64,000 nucleotides of DNA from NCBI GenBank assembly GCA_964575605.1, contig CAZNRN010000011.1, positions 48,246 through 112,245 of the forward strand, written 5' to 3'. Shown here piece by piece: positions 8,352 to 15,909 of this stretch; within the stretch, counting starts at the first letter, position 1; every line of letters starts with the position of its first letter. The notes below the pieces were generated by a model that was given only the letters and a program-made list of their open reading frames with translations, was not told the origin of the DNA and ran no database searches. Source of the DNA: JAPWJZ01 sp964575605 (lineage in GTDB: Bacteria; Pseudomonadota; Alphaproteobacteria; Micavibrionales; UBA2020). The translations under genes were made by a program, and so were the position numbers.

Positions 8352-10118
8352 TCAGCTGGCCTTCAAATCCAGTTGCAGCCGCGCGAGGTGGGTGTAAAGC
8401 GCATCCGTGCCATACAATTCCGCATGTGTGCCTTCCGCCGCCACGCGGCCTTTATCTAGCACGATAATGCGGCTGGCATTCTGCACGGTCGACAGGCGGT
8501 GCGCGATGATGAGCGTCGTGCGGCCATGCATCAGGTGGCGCAGGGCGTCATGGACGGCGACTTCGTTGGCGGCATCAAGCGATGATGTCGCCTCATCCAG
8601 CAGCAAAATCTTGGCGTCTTTCAGTATCGCACGGGCGATGGCGATGCGTTGTTTCTGGCCGCCGGAAAGGCGGTTACCGCGCTCACCCACCATCGTCGCA
8701 TAACCCTGCGGCAGCGCAGCGATGAATTCATGCGCCTGCGCAAGCTCTGCGGCGCGGCGGACTTCTTCATCCGTCGCTTCGGGCCTTGCAATGCGAATAT
8801 TATCGGCGACGGACATCGAGAAAATCGCAGGATCCTGCGCCACGACGCTCAAGTGCCGGCGGACTTCTGAAGGGTCATGCATCGCGGTATCTAGCCCGTC
8901 GATGATGATACGTCCCGCAAGCGGATCGTAGAAGCGCTGCAGCAGCTGGAACACCGTCGTCTTGCCAGCCCCGCTGGGGCCGACCAACGCCACAGCTTCA
9001 CCCTCGTTCACCTTGAACGACACATCCTTGAGTGCGTCGATATCGGGGCGCGTCGGGTATTTAAACCCTACGCCTTCGAAAGCAACAGTGCCCGCAATCT
9101 TCAGCGGCATGGGCGCGCCAGTAGTTTTCAACGCCGGTCGCGTATTGAGCAGGGCGGTAATACGGTCGGCAGCCCCGCTCGCACGACTGAAATCGGTCAA
9201 AGCCTCTGACAGCGCCGTCACTGCGGCGGCGACAACAGCAGCATAAAAGATAAAGGCCGACAGGTCGCCCGCCGACATTTTTCCGGTGAGGACCTGATGC
9301 CCGCCCGACCAGAGCACAAGGCCGATCGCGCCAAAGACGGTGAAAATGACATAGGACGTCAAAAACGCCCGTGCACTGACATATTTCATCGCCGCGTTGA
9401 AAACATCTTCCGCCAGAATGCCGAACCGTTTTGCCGCTTCACCTTCATAACCGAAGGATTGTATCGTCTGCACCCCCTGCAGCGTTTCCTGCCCGTATGC
9501 GCTGGTATCGCCGAGACGCGCCTGTGAATCGCGGCTGCGCGCGCGCACGCGGCGGCCGAACCAGATGATGGGCCCGATCACCAGCGGCACCGCCAGCAGC
9601 ACATAGCCCGTCAGCGCAGGGCTGACGACACAGAGCATGGCGATACCGCCCAGGCACATCAGGCCGTGGCGGAAGGCCATGGGCAGGTTCATGGTAATCA
9701 CCATCTGCAAGACCGTCGTATCTGCAGTGATGCGCGACACCTGGTCGCCGGTCTTTTGCTGTTCGAAGAACGACGGGTCTAGGGTCAGCAGATGGTTATA
9801 GATTTTCTTGCGAAGGTCGGCGATGACACGCTCGGCCACGAAATAGACCAGTTTCATACGCAGGTACACCGCCCCCGCCATCAGCAGGATAACCGCCAGC
9901 AAAGCCAGCAGCGCGTGGTTCAGCACCTGCCCCGTGCCGTCGGCAAAGGCGCGGTCGACGATATTGCGCAGGCCCCAGCCGATCGCCAGCGTCATCACGG
10001 CCGACACCGCCATGCCCGTAACCCCCCCCGCCAGCCGCAGGCGATAGGGCCTGAGCAGCGGCCAGAGCAGCCTCAGCGGCTTCTGGGCCTGTTTTTTATC
10101 GGGGATTTCGGTTTCCAT
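8352..10118 (-). CDS. ABC transporter, fused permease and ATPase (MsbA/exporter type)
   Basis: 588 residues: an exporter-type transmembrane domain with about six helices (residues 25-320) followed by an ATPase. Walker A GPSGAGKTT is at 380-388, the signature LSGGQKQR at 484-491, Walker B ILLLDEATSSLD just after, and the H-loop in LIIAHRLS. The substrate cannot be read from sequence. The closest known types are MsbA-like lipid flippases and multidrug half-transporters, which work as homodimers in the inner membrane. It stands alone, converging on the OmpA-like gene. Confidence 0.93.
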   Translation of the reverse strand: METEIPDKKQAQKPLRLLWPLLRPYRLRLAGGVTGMAVSAVMTLAIGWGLRNIVDRAFADGTGQVLNHALLALLAVILLMAGAVYLRMKLVYFVAERVIADLRKKIYNHLLTLDPSFFEQQKTGDQVSRITADTTVLQMVITMNLPMAFRHGLMCLGGIAMLCVVSPALTGYVLLAVPLVIGPIIWFGRRVRARSRDSQARLGDTSAYGQETLQGVQTIQSFGYEGEAAKRFGILAEDVFNAAMKYVSARAFLTSYVIFTVFGAIGLVLWSGGHQVLTGKMSAGDLSAFIFYAAVVAAAVTALSEALTDFSRASGAADRITALLNTRPALKTTGAPMPLKIAGTVAFEGVGFKYPTRPDIDALKDVSFKVNEGEAVALVGPSGAGKTTVFQLLQRFYDPLAGRIIIDGLDTAMHDPSEVRRHLSVVAQDPAIFSMSVADNIRIARPEATDEEVRRAAELAQAHEFIAALPQGYATMVGERGNRLSGGQKQRIAIARAILKDAKILLLDEATSSLDAANEVAVHDALRHLMHGRTTLIIAHRLSTVQNASRIIVLDKGRVAAEGTHAELYGTDALYTHLARLQLDLKAS

Positions 10119-10258
10119 GATGGTGACCTGACACGGCCGGATTTAACAATTGAGACGCCTTGCCTGGCCCAGTTTGCGAATTATGTAAAATAATACACTT
10201 GTAGGGGCAAGCCCTGCCCGTGAGATTGGCCTAATAACCGCCAAAGTCAACAAATTGC

Positions 10259-10287
10259 TTGCACATTACGCTAAATGAAGGTATTTA
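10259..10287 (+). promoter_or_regulatory. Promoter of rpmE
   Basis: TTGCAC (10259-10264), exact 17-base spacer, TATTTA (10282-10287): a good sigma-70-type match about 60 bases before the rpmE start. Confidence 0.6.
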
Positions 10288-10347
10288 AACCAACCTGTGG
10301 CGCCTTCCGACCGAACGGCAGCCCATCGAATTTATGAGGAGCTGGCT

Positions 10348-10656
10348 ATGAAAGAGAACATCCATCCCGACTATCATGAGATCAAAGTCATCATGACGGA
10401 CGGCACCGAATACACGACGCGCAGCTGCTGGGGCAAGCCCGGCGACACCATGCGCCTCGACACCGACCCCCTGACGCACCCGGCCTGGACCGGCGGCGCA
10501 GCCAAGGTCACCGAAAAAGGCCGCCTCGCGAAATTCGGCAACAAATATGCCGGTCTCGGCGTTGCTGCAGCCGACCTCGCCAACGCCGCGCTGGAAAAGC
10601 AGGCTGAAGCGAAGAAAGAAGCTGCTGCCAAGAAAGAAGCAGCTGGCAAGAAGTAA
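10348..10656 (+). CDS. rpmE: 50S ribosomal protein L31
   Basis: 102 residues. The start at 10348 has AGGAG eight bases upstream and gives the standard N-terminus MKENIHPDYHEIKVIMTDG; an upstream in-frame ATG would add 17 unrelated residues. The conserved core includes SCWGKPGDTMRLDTDPLTHPAWTGG and GRLAKFGNKYAGLG. The CxxC zinc-binding pair of the zinc-containing L31 type is absent. The last about 25 residues are an Ala/Lys/Glu repeat (KKEAAAKKEAAGKK), longer than in most L31 proteins. It is monocistronic, with its own promoter and terminator. Confidence 0.95.
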   Translation: MKENIHPDYHEIKVIMTDGTEYTTRSCWGKPGDTMRLDTDPLTHPAWTGGAAKVTEKGRLAKFGNKYAGLGVAAADLANAALEKQAEAKKEAAAKKEAAGKK

Positions 10657-10680
10657 TCCTTCTTACCCCCTTCAAAAAAA

Positions 10681-10709
10681 CCGCCCGCGGGTCACCCGGG
10701 CGGTTTTTT
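10681..10709 (+). terminator. Rho-independent terminator after rpmE
   Basis: CCGCCCG / CGGGCGG stem (10681-10687 with 10697-10703) followed by six T, 24 bases after the rpmE stop. Confidence 0.9.
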
Positions 10710-10840
10710 GTTGCCCCCCTTTATTTGTTGCCCTCATGTATTTTATGTCCAACAGCCCGATATCAAGATACTGAAATTCAAGGCAAAAAATTGTTGTGAT
10801 CCTGACTGATCCAATTGTCTAAACCTGCCGTACAAATCAC

Positions 10841-10941
10841 GAAGGACAGGAGGTGCCCATTGTGGGGCCTTCGCGATGTCCTTCCGGCCTGCCCGTAAGG
10901 GAGGTTCGCTTAAAACCTGATATTGCTCAAAGGAGAGTATC
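10841..10941 (+). promoter_or_regulatory. ROSE-like RNA thermometer in the hsp20 5' leader
   Basis: Three stacked hairpins precede the start codon: GAAGGACA/TGTCCTTC (10841-10848 with 10877-10884), CCT(G)CCC-GTAA-GGGAGG (10888-10904), and the last one at 10919-10941. In the last, GATATTGCTC pairs with GAGAGTATC, leaving G10925 bulged opposite the Shine-Dalgarno GGAG, and the stem ends at the base before AUG. The anti-Shine-Dalgarno UUGCU with an unpaired G is the hallmark of ROSE elements, which repress small heat-shock genes in alphaproteobacteria until the helix melts at high temperature. Confidence 0.8.
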
Positions 10942-11448
10942 ATGCATACACTCGATTTTACCCCTCTTTTCCGTTCCACCGTTGGCTTTGACCGCCTCTC
11001 GCAGATGCTGGAGTCGAGCCTGGTTTCCGATCAGGGCACCGCTTACCCGCCCTATAACATCGTGAAGCTGGATGACGACAATTACCGCATCACTATGGCC
11101 GTCGCCGGGTTCGCGGAAAAAGACATCGACATCACCGCTAAAGAAAACCAGCTGATCGTCAGCGGCAAAGCTGCACCGCGTACCGAGAAGAAAGACACCG
11201 TCTTCCTGCACCGCGGCATTGCCGAACGTGCGTTCGAAAGGCGCTTCCAGCTGGCAGACCATATCCGCGTCTCGGGCGCGAGCCTCGACAACGGCCTCCT
11301 GAACGTCGACCTCGTGCGCGAAATTCCGGAAGCTGCCAAGCCGCGGAAAATCGCTATCGCTAACGGGCAGGGCAACAGCGCCAAAGTCCTTGATCAAAAG
11401 AAGGACGACGAAACGGGGGAAGCGAAGGGTTCTTGCGGCGCCTGCTAA
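10942..11448 (+). CDS. Small heat-shock protein, Hsp20/IbpA family
   Basis: 168 residues. The N-terminus MHTLDFTPLFRSTVGFDRL is typical of IbpA/HspA-like proteins. The alpha-crystallin domain spans about residues 35-130 (YNIVKLDDDNYRITMAVAGF ... GKAAPRTEKK ... FERRFQLADHIRVSGASLDNGLLNVDL), followed by an I-x-I-like anchor (RKIAIA). It is an ATP-independent holdase for unfolded proteins. The C-terminus carries an unusual CxxC (SCGAC). Translation is probably temperature-controlled by the adjacent ROSE-like element. Confidence 0.95.
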   Translation: MHTLDFTPLFRSTVGFDRLSQMLESSLVSDQGTAYPPYNIVKLDDDNYRITMAVAGFAEKDIDITAKENQLIVSGKAAPRTEKKDTVFLHRGIAERAFERRFQLADHIRVSGASLDNGLLNVDLVREIPEAAKPRKIAIANGQGNSAKVLDQKKDDETGEAKGSCGAC

Positions 11449-11521
11449 GGCAGCTGCTACCGCAGAACCATAACGCACCACACCCCTGCAGCCCGTAACC
11501 TGCAGGGCCCCCGGCTAGAAG

Positions 11522-11551
11522 ACGCCCCGGTTTAACCCCCCGGGGCGTTTT
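11522..11551 (+). terminator. Rho-independent terminator after hsp20
   Basis: Stem ACGCCCCGG / CCGGGGCGT (11522-11530 with 11540-11548) followed by TTTT. Confidence 0.85.
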
Positions 11552-11639
11552 CATTTTCGCTCGCTTGATATCCGTCAAGATGGGGCAAACCCGCGCCCAC
11601 TATCCTGTAATAAAATTATTATCGTTACAGGAGGTTTAC

Positions 11640-11738
11640 ATGAAATCGATTGATGCCAAAGCGCTCGCCTTCGCCCTTATCGGCACGGCGATATTTTACG
11701 GCGCTGTTTATTTCATTGTGACATATCCGGCGCGCTGA
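11640..11738 (+). CDS. Membrane microprotein, 32 residues
   Basis: A perfect AGGAGG (11629-11634) five bases before an ATG opens a 32-codon ORF: MKSIDAKALAFA, then a hydrophobic stretch LIGTAIFYGAVYFIVTY, ending PAR. This is one transmembrane helix with a short positively charged N-terminus, of the kind found in inner-membrane regulatory microproteins. The stop is immediately next to the end of the converging ankyrin gene. No family was recognised; the strong ribosome binding site and clean helix are the only support. Confidence 0.6.
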   Translation: MKSIDAKALAFALIGTAIFYGAVYFIVTYPAR

Positions 11739-12329
11739 TCACCTGTCGGCAAATGTCGCGGCCTTAAGGACTTCCATCTTTTTCTTGTCGCGGCTTTCCT
11801 GCGCCCAGTTCCAGGCGTTACGGCTCCAGTTGCATTTCACGCGCAGGTCTCCGCCTGCTTTGAGCAGGATATTTACAGTCTCGAGGTTGCCCTTCCACGC
11901 CGCCAGCATCAAGGCTGTCTGGCCCTTTTCGTTTTTCAGGGACTGGTCCGCGCCTTTATCGATAAGTTTTTGAACAACGGCTGTATGGCCATTCTGCGCG
12001 GCCAGCATCAGGGCAGTCGTGCCGATATTCACGTTCCGTTGCGGGCCGCTGATGGCGTTGACGTTGCCGCCCTTCTGGATGATGTAATCGACAACCTTGG
12101 TATGTCCGTGTTCGGCCGCGCAGATCAGTGCGGTCTGGCCGAGCCCGTTGTAGGAGTTGACGTCTACGCCGCTTTTCAGCGCGCGCGCCACCGCATGGCC
12201 GTCGCCCTTGGATGCCGCGGACAATATCGGGCTTTTGCCCGACTTCATCATCTTTGAAATGAAAATCACGGCGCCGATGACGCCGAATGCCGCCGGAATG
12301 ATCCACGCCTGGTTGCCGATGCCTGCCAT
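11739..12329 (-). CDS. Membrane-anchored ankyrin-repeat protein
   Basis: 196 residues from the ATG at 12329, chosen because GGGGAG lies five bases before it; a longer frame to 12389 lacks this. Residues 8-26 (AWIIPAAFGVIGAVIFISK) form one transmembrane helix, followed by about four ankyrin repeats: SPILSAASKGDGHAVARAL, GQTALICAAEHGH, GTTALMLAAQNGH and GQTALMLAAWKGN. The repeats should face the cytoplasm. The partner is unknown. It is the second ankyrin gene of the window and is not closely similar to the one at 554-1327. Confidence 0.78.
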   Translation of the reverse strand: MAGIGNQAWIIPAAFGVIGAVIFISKMMKSGKSPILSAASKGDGHAVARALKSGVDVNSYNGLGQTALICAAEHGHTKVVDYIIQKGGNVNAISGPQRNVNIGTTALMLAAQNGHTAVVQKLIDKGADQSLKNEKGQTALMLAAWKGNLETVNILLKAGGDLRVKCNWSRNAWNWAQESRDKKKMEVLKAATFADR

Positions 12330-12413
12330 ATCGCTCCCCTGTCTCGCCTTGCAAGCATAAGCCAAGCGGGCGCCAATAGGCACCCCCAATTTTAAATCTT
12401 ACGGGAAGTGGTA

Positions 12414-13031
12414 TTAAAGTTTGGGTGCAGAGGAAGGCTTGGCGTTCTTCTCGCAGCGCAGCGCCAGCTTGTTCCATTGCTCTTCGGAGATGATGCGTGT
12501 GCCGTATTCCTCGGCCATGTCCGTCTTCATGCTGCCCATTTCATCGCCCTGTACGACGAGGAAAGTATCCTGCGTGACGTAAGTGGCGACGTTGACGCCC
12601 AGCTGCTTCGCGTATTCCTTCAGGCGCGGGCGGCTCATGGACATCTTGCCGGTGAAGACGATCGTTTTGCCTTCGAGGCTGGTGATGCCGGCGAGCGGAT
12701 CGGCGGGCTCGACCTTGGCGGGCATGCGCTCGGCGCGGGCTTCACGCGTGAATTGCGCGGCGATTGCGGACTCGGGTTGTTTTTCGAGCGGTTTCAGTTG
12801 TTGCAACTGCAGCATCAACTCGGACGCCGTGGCATCGGGTGTGACGAGACGGCCCTTGGCATCAAATGCCAGTTCGATCGTCTGCGGTTTGTTATCGCCC
12901 AACGCCAGCCCCTTGCGTGCGGCAACGTCGCAGGCGAGTTTCGCGGCTTCTTCATCGGCGTAAAACTCGACGAAGACGTTCTTGCCGTCGTCATCCTTGC
13001 GGGTCACGTAGTAGAAATTCACGGGGGGCAT
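12414..13031 (-). CDS. BRCT-domain protein
   Basis: 205 residues from 13031, which has AGGAGA seven bases upstream; a longer frame to 13067 has no such site. The C-terminal half (about 125-195) is a single BRCT domain resembling that of bacterial DNA ligase: SLEGKTIVFTGKMSMSRPRLKEYAKQLG, then FLVVQGDEMGSMKTDMAEEYGTRIISEEQW. The N-terminal half (NFYYVTRKDDDGKNVFVEFYADEEAAKLAC) looks like a WGR-like or small alpha/beta domain, not securely identified. It may bind DNA ends or phosphoproteins. It has its own promoter and no ligase catalytic part. Confidence 0.72.
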   Translation of the reverse strand: MPPVNFYYVTRKDDDGKNVFVEFYADEEAAKLACDVAARKGLALGDNKPQTIELAFDAKGRLVTPDATASELMLQLQQLKPLEKQPESAIAAQFTREARAERMPAKVEPADPLAGITSLEGKTIVFTGKMSMSRPRLKEYAKQLGVNVATYVTQDTFLVVQGDEMGSMKTDMAEEYGTRIISEEQWNKLALRCEKNAKPSSAPKL

Positions 13032-13062
13032 CGCTGGTATCTCCTGATTGAAAACAGGGGTT

Positions 13063-13091
13063 ACCATAGCGTAAGCAACACATTATGTCAA
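13063..13091 (-). promoter_or_regulatory. Promoter of the BRCT gene
   Basis: On the minus strand perfect TTGACA (complement of 13086-13091), 17-base spacer, TATGGT (complement of 13063-13068), about 30 bases before the start codon. Confidence 0.65.
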
Positions 13092-13115
13092 AATAGTTTT
13101 TCTGTTTTAATACAG

Positions 13116-14225
13116 TTATTTAGGCTGACCCGGCTTGGGCTTGAAACGGCGCACGAACCGATCCTTATTCACGATCTCCGCCCCTTCCAGCCCCGGCTGC
13201 AATCCGGGCGAAACGTGGATGCCGCGGGTATTGTTTTCGTAGGTGAGCGTCCCCTGCTCCACCAGCCTTTTAAGGGCGGTCAGTGGGTCGGCCGATTGCG
13301 CGGCTTCGCGGATCTTCTGCTTTTCTTCCGCCGATACGGGGCCGGGCGTGAACAGCACATGCAGGCCATAACGCATGCCGTCTTCGATATTGTAAATCTT
13401 GCTGAAGAAATTGCGTTGCGTGACGCTAACGGCTTCTTCCGACACCCAATGCGTGCCGGATGCGCCCTTCTGCGTGAACCCTTCGCCGGAGAAAAGGCAG
13501 ATGACGCCTTCGAACTTGCCGTTCTTTAAAAAATTCTCGCGGTCTTCTATGATGGTGATGAAATCTTCGGAACCAGGCATGCGCAGGTTGGCGATGCGCA
13601 CGTCCTTGGGCGCAAGGCTGGCCAGCGCCTCGCGCGGGCTGGGCGCAGCATGCACGTAAGCCTTGGGGCCCTTGCCTTTGTAAGGCTTGATATCTTCGCC
13701 TTTCTGCATGCCCGGCTCGATGTGGAAGAGCGTCGGCGCATAACCGGCAGGTTTGTTGCGCGCGCAGGCGGCCTGCGCTTCATTGATCGCAGCCATGCTG
13801 GCGGGGTCATTCAGCAGGTGCGTGATGCCGAAATGGACGGGCGCAGGCCAATCGTTGAGACTGTCGACCCACTGGAAACCTTCGTTTTCATGATCAATAT
13901 CGGGCTTGAATTCATGGTCCACGATGGCGAGGTAGTTGTGGTAGATGAAATTCGGCCCCTTGAATTCGACCAGCGGGATAAGGTCGAACGCGGGCCCGTT
14001 GTAATTGGTTTCTTCGCGGAACTCGCGCGCAGCGCCGATGGCGGGATCTTCCTCGGCACTATCCAGCAGCCCGCCTGTCAGCGCCCAGCTGCGCCCGTGC
14101 TGCACATGGTCGGAACGCTTCATGGCCAGCAAACGCCCCGTGTCGCGCGCGAGGACGAGGATTCCGGCGCCTTCGCGATTGAAGAACGGTTTCTTTGGCT
14201 GGCTGTCGCCCATTTCTAGCCGCAT
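13116..14225 (-). CDS. NUDIX hydrolase with long C-terminal extension
   Basis: 369 residues. Residues about 18-150 form a NUDIX domain with the NUDIX box GGLLDSAEEDPAIGAAREFREETN, whose REFREE glutamates bind the metal. It should hydrolyse a nucleoside diphosphate linked to another group; the substrate is unknown. The remaining about 210 residues are unrecognised, with a section DFITIIEDRENFLKNGKFEGVICLFSGEG and a basic end (RRFKPKPGQPK). Most NUDIX enzymes are 130-200 residues, so this is a two-domain protein. The start could also be the ATG four codons later; neither has a clear ribosome binding site. Confidence 0.75.
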   Translation of the reverse strand: MRLEMGDSQPKKPFFNREGAGILVLARDTGRLLAMKRSDHVQHGRSWALTGGLLDSAEEDPAIGAAREFREETNYNGPAFDLIPLVEFKGPNFIYHNYLAIVDHEFKPDIDHENEGFQWVDSLNDWPAPVHFGITHLLNDPASMAAINEAQAACARNKPAGYAPTLFHIEPGMQKGEDIKPYKGKGPKAYVHAAPSPREALASLAPKDVRIANLRMPGSEDFITIIEDRENFLKNGKFEGVICLFSGEGFTQKGASGTHWVSEEAVSVTQRNFFSKIYNIEDGMRYGLHVLFTPGPVSAEEKQKIREAAQSADPLTALKRLVEQGTLTYENNTRGIHVSPGLQPGLEGAEIVNKDRFVRRFKPKPGQPK

Positions 14226-14344
14226 GTTGTTAGGTTACGCACATTTGTAGCCCAGCCTTTAAAGCCTGAAAAGCAATTTTCTATAACGTATTTTTCTAAG
14301 CAGATTCAGAGTGTTAATAACAGTTTTTCGACCTTCTTTTATGA

Positions 14345-14373
14345 TTGCATTATGTAAATAAATATGAGATACT
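14345..14373 (+). promoter_or_regulatory. Promoter of the 17-residue-repeat protein
   Basis: TTGCAT (14345-14350), 17-base spacer, GATACT (14368-14373), in an AT-rich intergenic stretch 28 bases before the start codon. Confidence 0.5.
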
Positions 14374-14401
14374 CTTCAAAACCAAAAAACAGGGTGTATC
14401 C

Positions 14402-15337
14402 ATGGCAAAAGGCGTCGAAATCATCAACCGCGATATCGCACCGGGCGAAGTGTTCAAGCACACCGGATCGGTCGACCTGCAAGGCAGCATTGGCGCGGGT
14501 GCGCGCGTGGAAATCACCGATGGCGGATTAAAAGTCTCAGGCAACGTGGGCGACGACGCGAATGTCAGCGCGAACGGCGGCAGCTCGGGCGGAAATACCA
14601 ACGTGACCATCCGCCAAACCGGCAACAGCATTTCAATTACGACCGTCAGCGGCACTGTGCGCGGCAACATGACAGGCGTCGTTATCCGGAACGGCCAGAT
14701 TATCGCTGGCGGCGGTTCGGACGGCGGCGGATATTCGGGCATCGAGGTTGCGGGCACGACCGGCAGCCGCGTCACCTATCAGACCGACGGCGCACTTGAA
14801 TTAAAAGGCGATGCGGGCGACAGCCTGCGCGCCAAGGCCGACGGCAGTATCGAGGTCAGCAATACCGGCAACGACTTCAAGGCAAACGCGGGCGGCAGCC
14901 TCCATGCCGGCAGCACTGGTACGCGGGCTAAGCTGAATTCCGGCGGTTCGCTGCATGTCGAAGAACTGGGTCCCAATTCTAGCGCCAATTCGGGCGGTTC
15001 TTCGCATATCGAAAAAGTAGCCACCGATTGTATGGTCAGCGCGGGCGGTTCCGGCCATTACGGCAGCATCGGCCGCGACAGCAGTGTGAATACCGGCGGC
15101 TCGCTGAAAGCGCAGAGCGCGCATACCGACGCAACCCTTTCATCCGGCGGGTCGCAAAAAATCGGACGCCGCAGCAGCAACGACAGCGATTATGAACTGA
15201 GCCGTAACTTTTCGGCTGCTGCAACGCCCGCTCCCGCGGCACAGGAGCCTGTCAAGGCTATGAAACCTCTGTCGTTCAAAAAACCCGGCGAAGGCGACGA
15301 CGCACCCGCGAAAGACAAGCCCGGCTTCAACCTTTAA
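14402..15337 (+). CDS. Repeat-rich beta-solenoid-like protein of unknown function
   Basis: 311 residues from the ATG at 14402; no signal peptide. Residues 1-130 are rich in Gly, Thr and Val with alternating hydrophobic positions (VDLQGSIGAGARVEITDGG), reminiscent of bactofilin/DUF342-type polymer-forming folds. Residues 165-249 are five exact 17-residue repeats, each beginning GS-x-H/K and ending S/N/T-x-G, with looser copies before them (from 130) and a partial one after. This period suits a right-handed beta-solenoid. The C-terminal tail is charged and has KPLSFKKPGEG and KPGFNL, like tails of unrelated proteins at 41.6-45 kb. The function is unknown. Confidence 0.65.
   Translation: MAKGVEIINRDIAPGEVFKHTGSVDLQGSIGAGARVEITDGGLKVSGNVGDDANVSANGGSSGGNTNVTIRQTGNSISITTVSGTVRGNMTGVVIRNGQIIAGGGSDGGGYSGIEVAGTTGSRVTYQTDGALELKGDAGDSLRAKADGSIEVSNTGNDFKANAGGSLHAGSTGTRAKLNSGGSLHVEELGPNSSANSGGSSHIEKVATDCMVSAGGSGHYGSIGRDSSVNTGGSLKAQSAHTDATLSSGGSQKIGRRSSNDSDYELSRNFSAAATPAPAAQEPVKAMKPLSFKKPGEGDDAPAKDKPGFNL
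14894..15148 (+). repeat. Five tandem 51-base coding repeats
   Basis: Encodes five 17-residue units such as GSLHAGSTGTRAKLNSG and GSLHVEELGPNSSANSG. The unit length is strictly constant but the sequences are diverged, so these are old protein repeats under structural constraint and not a recent DNA duplication. Confidence 0.75.
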
Positions 15338-15649
15338 TTATTTGAGGATGTCGAACGACAGGAAGGAAGAATACTCCTCCTGCTCCGCGATGCATTCGTT
15401 CAGCTGTTTCACGACATCGTAAATCGGCGCACCGGAGGTTTTCTGGTAGTGTTTCATGGCGGCGTAATCGCGTACGCGTTTCGAGACGAAAACTTCATCG
15501 CCCACGTAGAAGAAGGCTTCGGCATCTGCCCCCTCCCCGACTAGACTGGCATCGCATTCGGCGCGGCGGCTTTCAAAAACCTGCACATATTCCTTGAACT
15601 TGTCCATCATGCCGGGCTTGATTTTCAGCCTGTAGAGGATGTGCTGCAC
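15338..15649 (-). CDS. Small protein of unknown function (possible alpha-beta barrel fold)
   Basis: 103 residues. The N-terminus QHILYRLKIKPGMMDKFKEYVQVF followed by FFYVGDEVFVSKRVRDYAAMKHYQKT resembles small dimeric alpha/beta-barrel proteins (DUF6176 or monooxygenase-like folds), but no catalytic residue is apparent. It is the last gene of the leftward valS operon, 5 bases after the membrane microprotein gene, and its stop abuts that of the converging repeat protein. Confidence 0.6.
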   Translation of the reverse strand: MQHILYRLKIKPGMMDKFKEYVQVFESRRAECDASLVGEGADAEAFFYVGDEVFVSKRVRDYAAMKHYQKTSGAPIYDVVKQLNECIAEQEEYSSFLSFDILK

Positions 15650-15654
15650 GAGAC

Positions 15655-15909
15655 TTATTCCTTCAAGGCGCTGTCGGGTATTTCCGTCTGTTTCTTGATG
15701 TCGTCGGCTATTTTCATCATATAGGCTTCGACGGCCTTGGGATCGTCGGGGTTGACGCCCGCGCGGATCAGCATTTCACGGTGAGCCTTGTATTGCGGAT
15801 CGTCCTTAAGCGCTTCCTTGGCGGCCTTGTCTGTTGAAACAACGTTGAGGACCAAAAAAGCGACGATGCCGCAGGTAACGAGAAGGCTGACGATACGGGC
15901 TATTTTCAT
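15655..15909 (-). CDS. Small single-pass membrane protein
   Basis: 84 residues. One N-terminal hydrophobic helix (ARIVSLLVTCGIVAFLVLNVV, about 4-24) is followed by a charged helical periplasmic or cytoplasmic tail with DDPQYKAHREMLIRAGVNPDDPKAVEAYM. The start codon overlaps the stop of the upstream deoxyribosyltransferase-like gene (ATGA), so translation is coupled. No known family. Confidence 0.65.
   Translation of the reverse strand: MKIARIVSLLVTCGIVAFLVLNVVSTDKAAKEALKDDPQYKAHREMLIRAGVNPDDPKAVEAYMMKIADDIKKQTEIPDSALKE

Noticed and set aside
12408..13529. A 373-codon plus-strand frame opposite the BRCT and NUDIX genes
   Set aside because: It spans two unrelated minus-strand genes and the promoter between them; antisense artefact.
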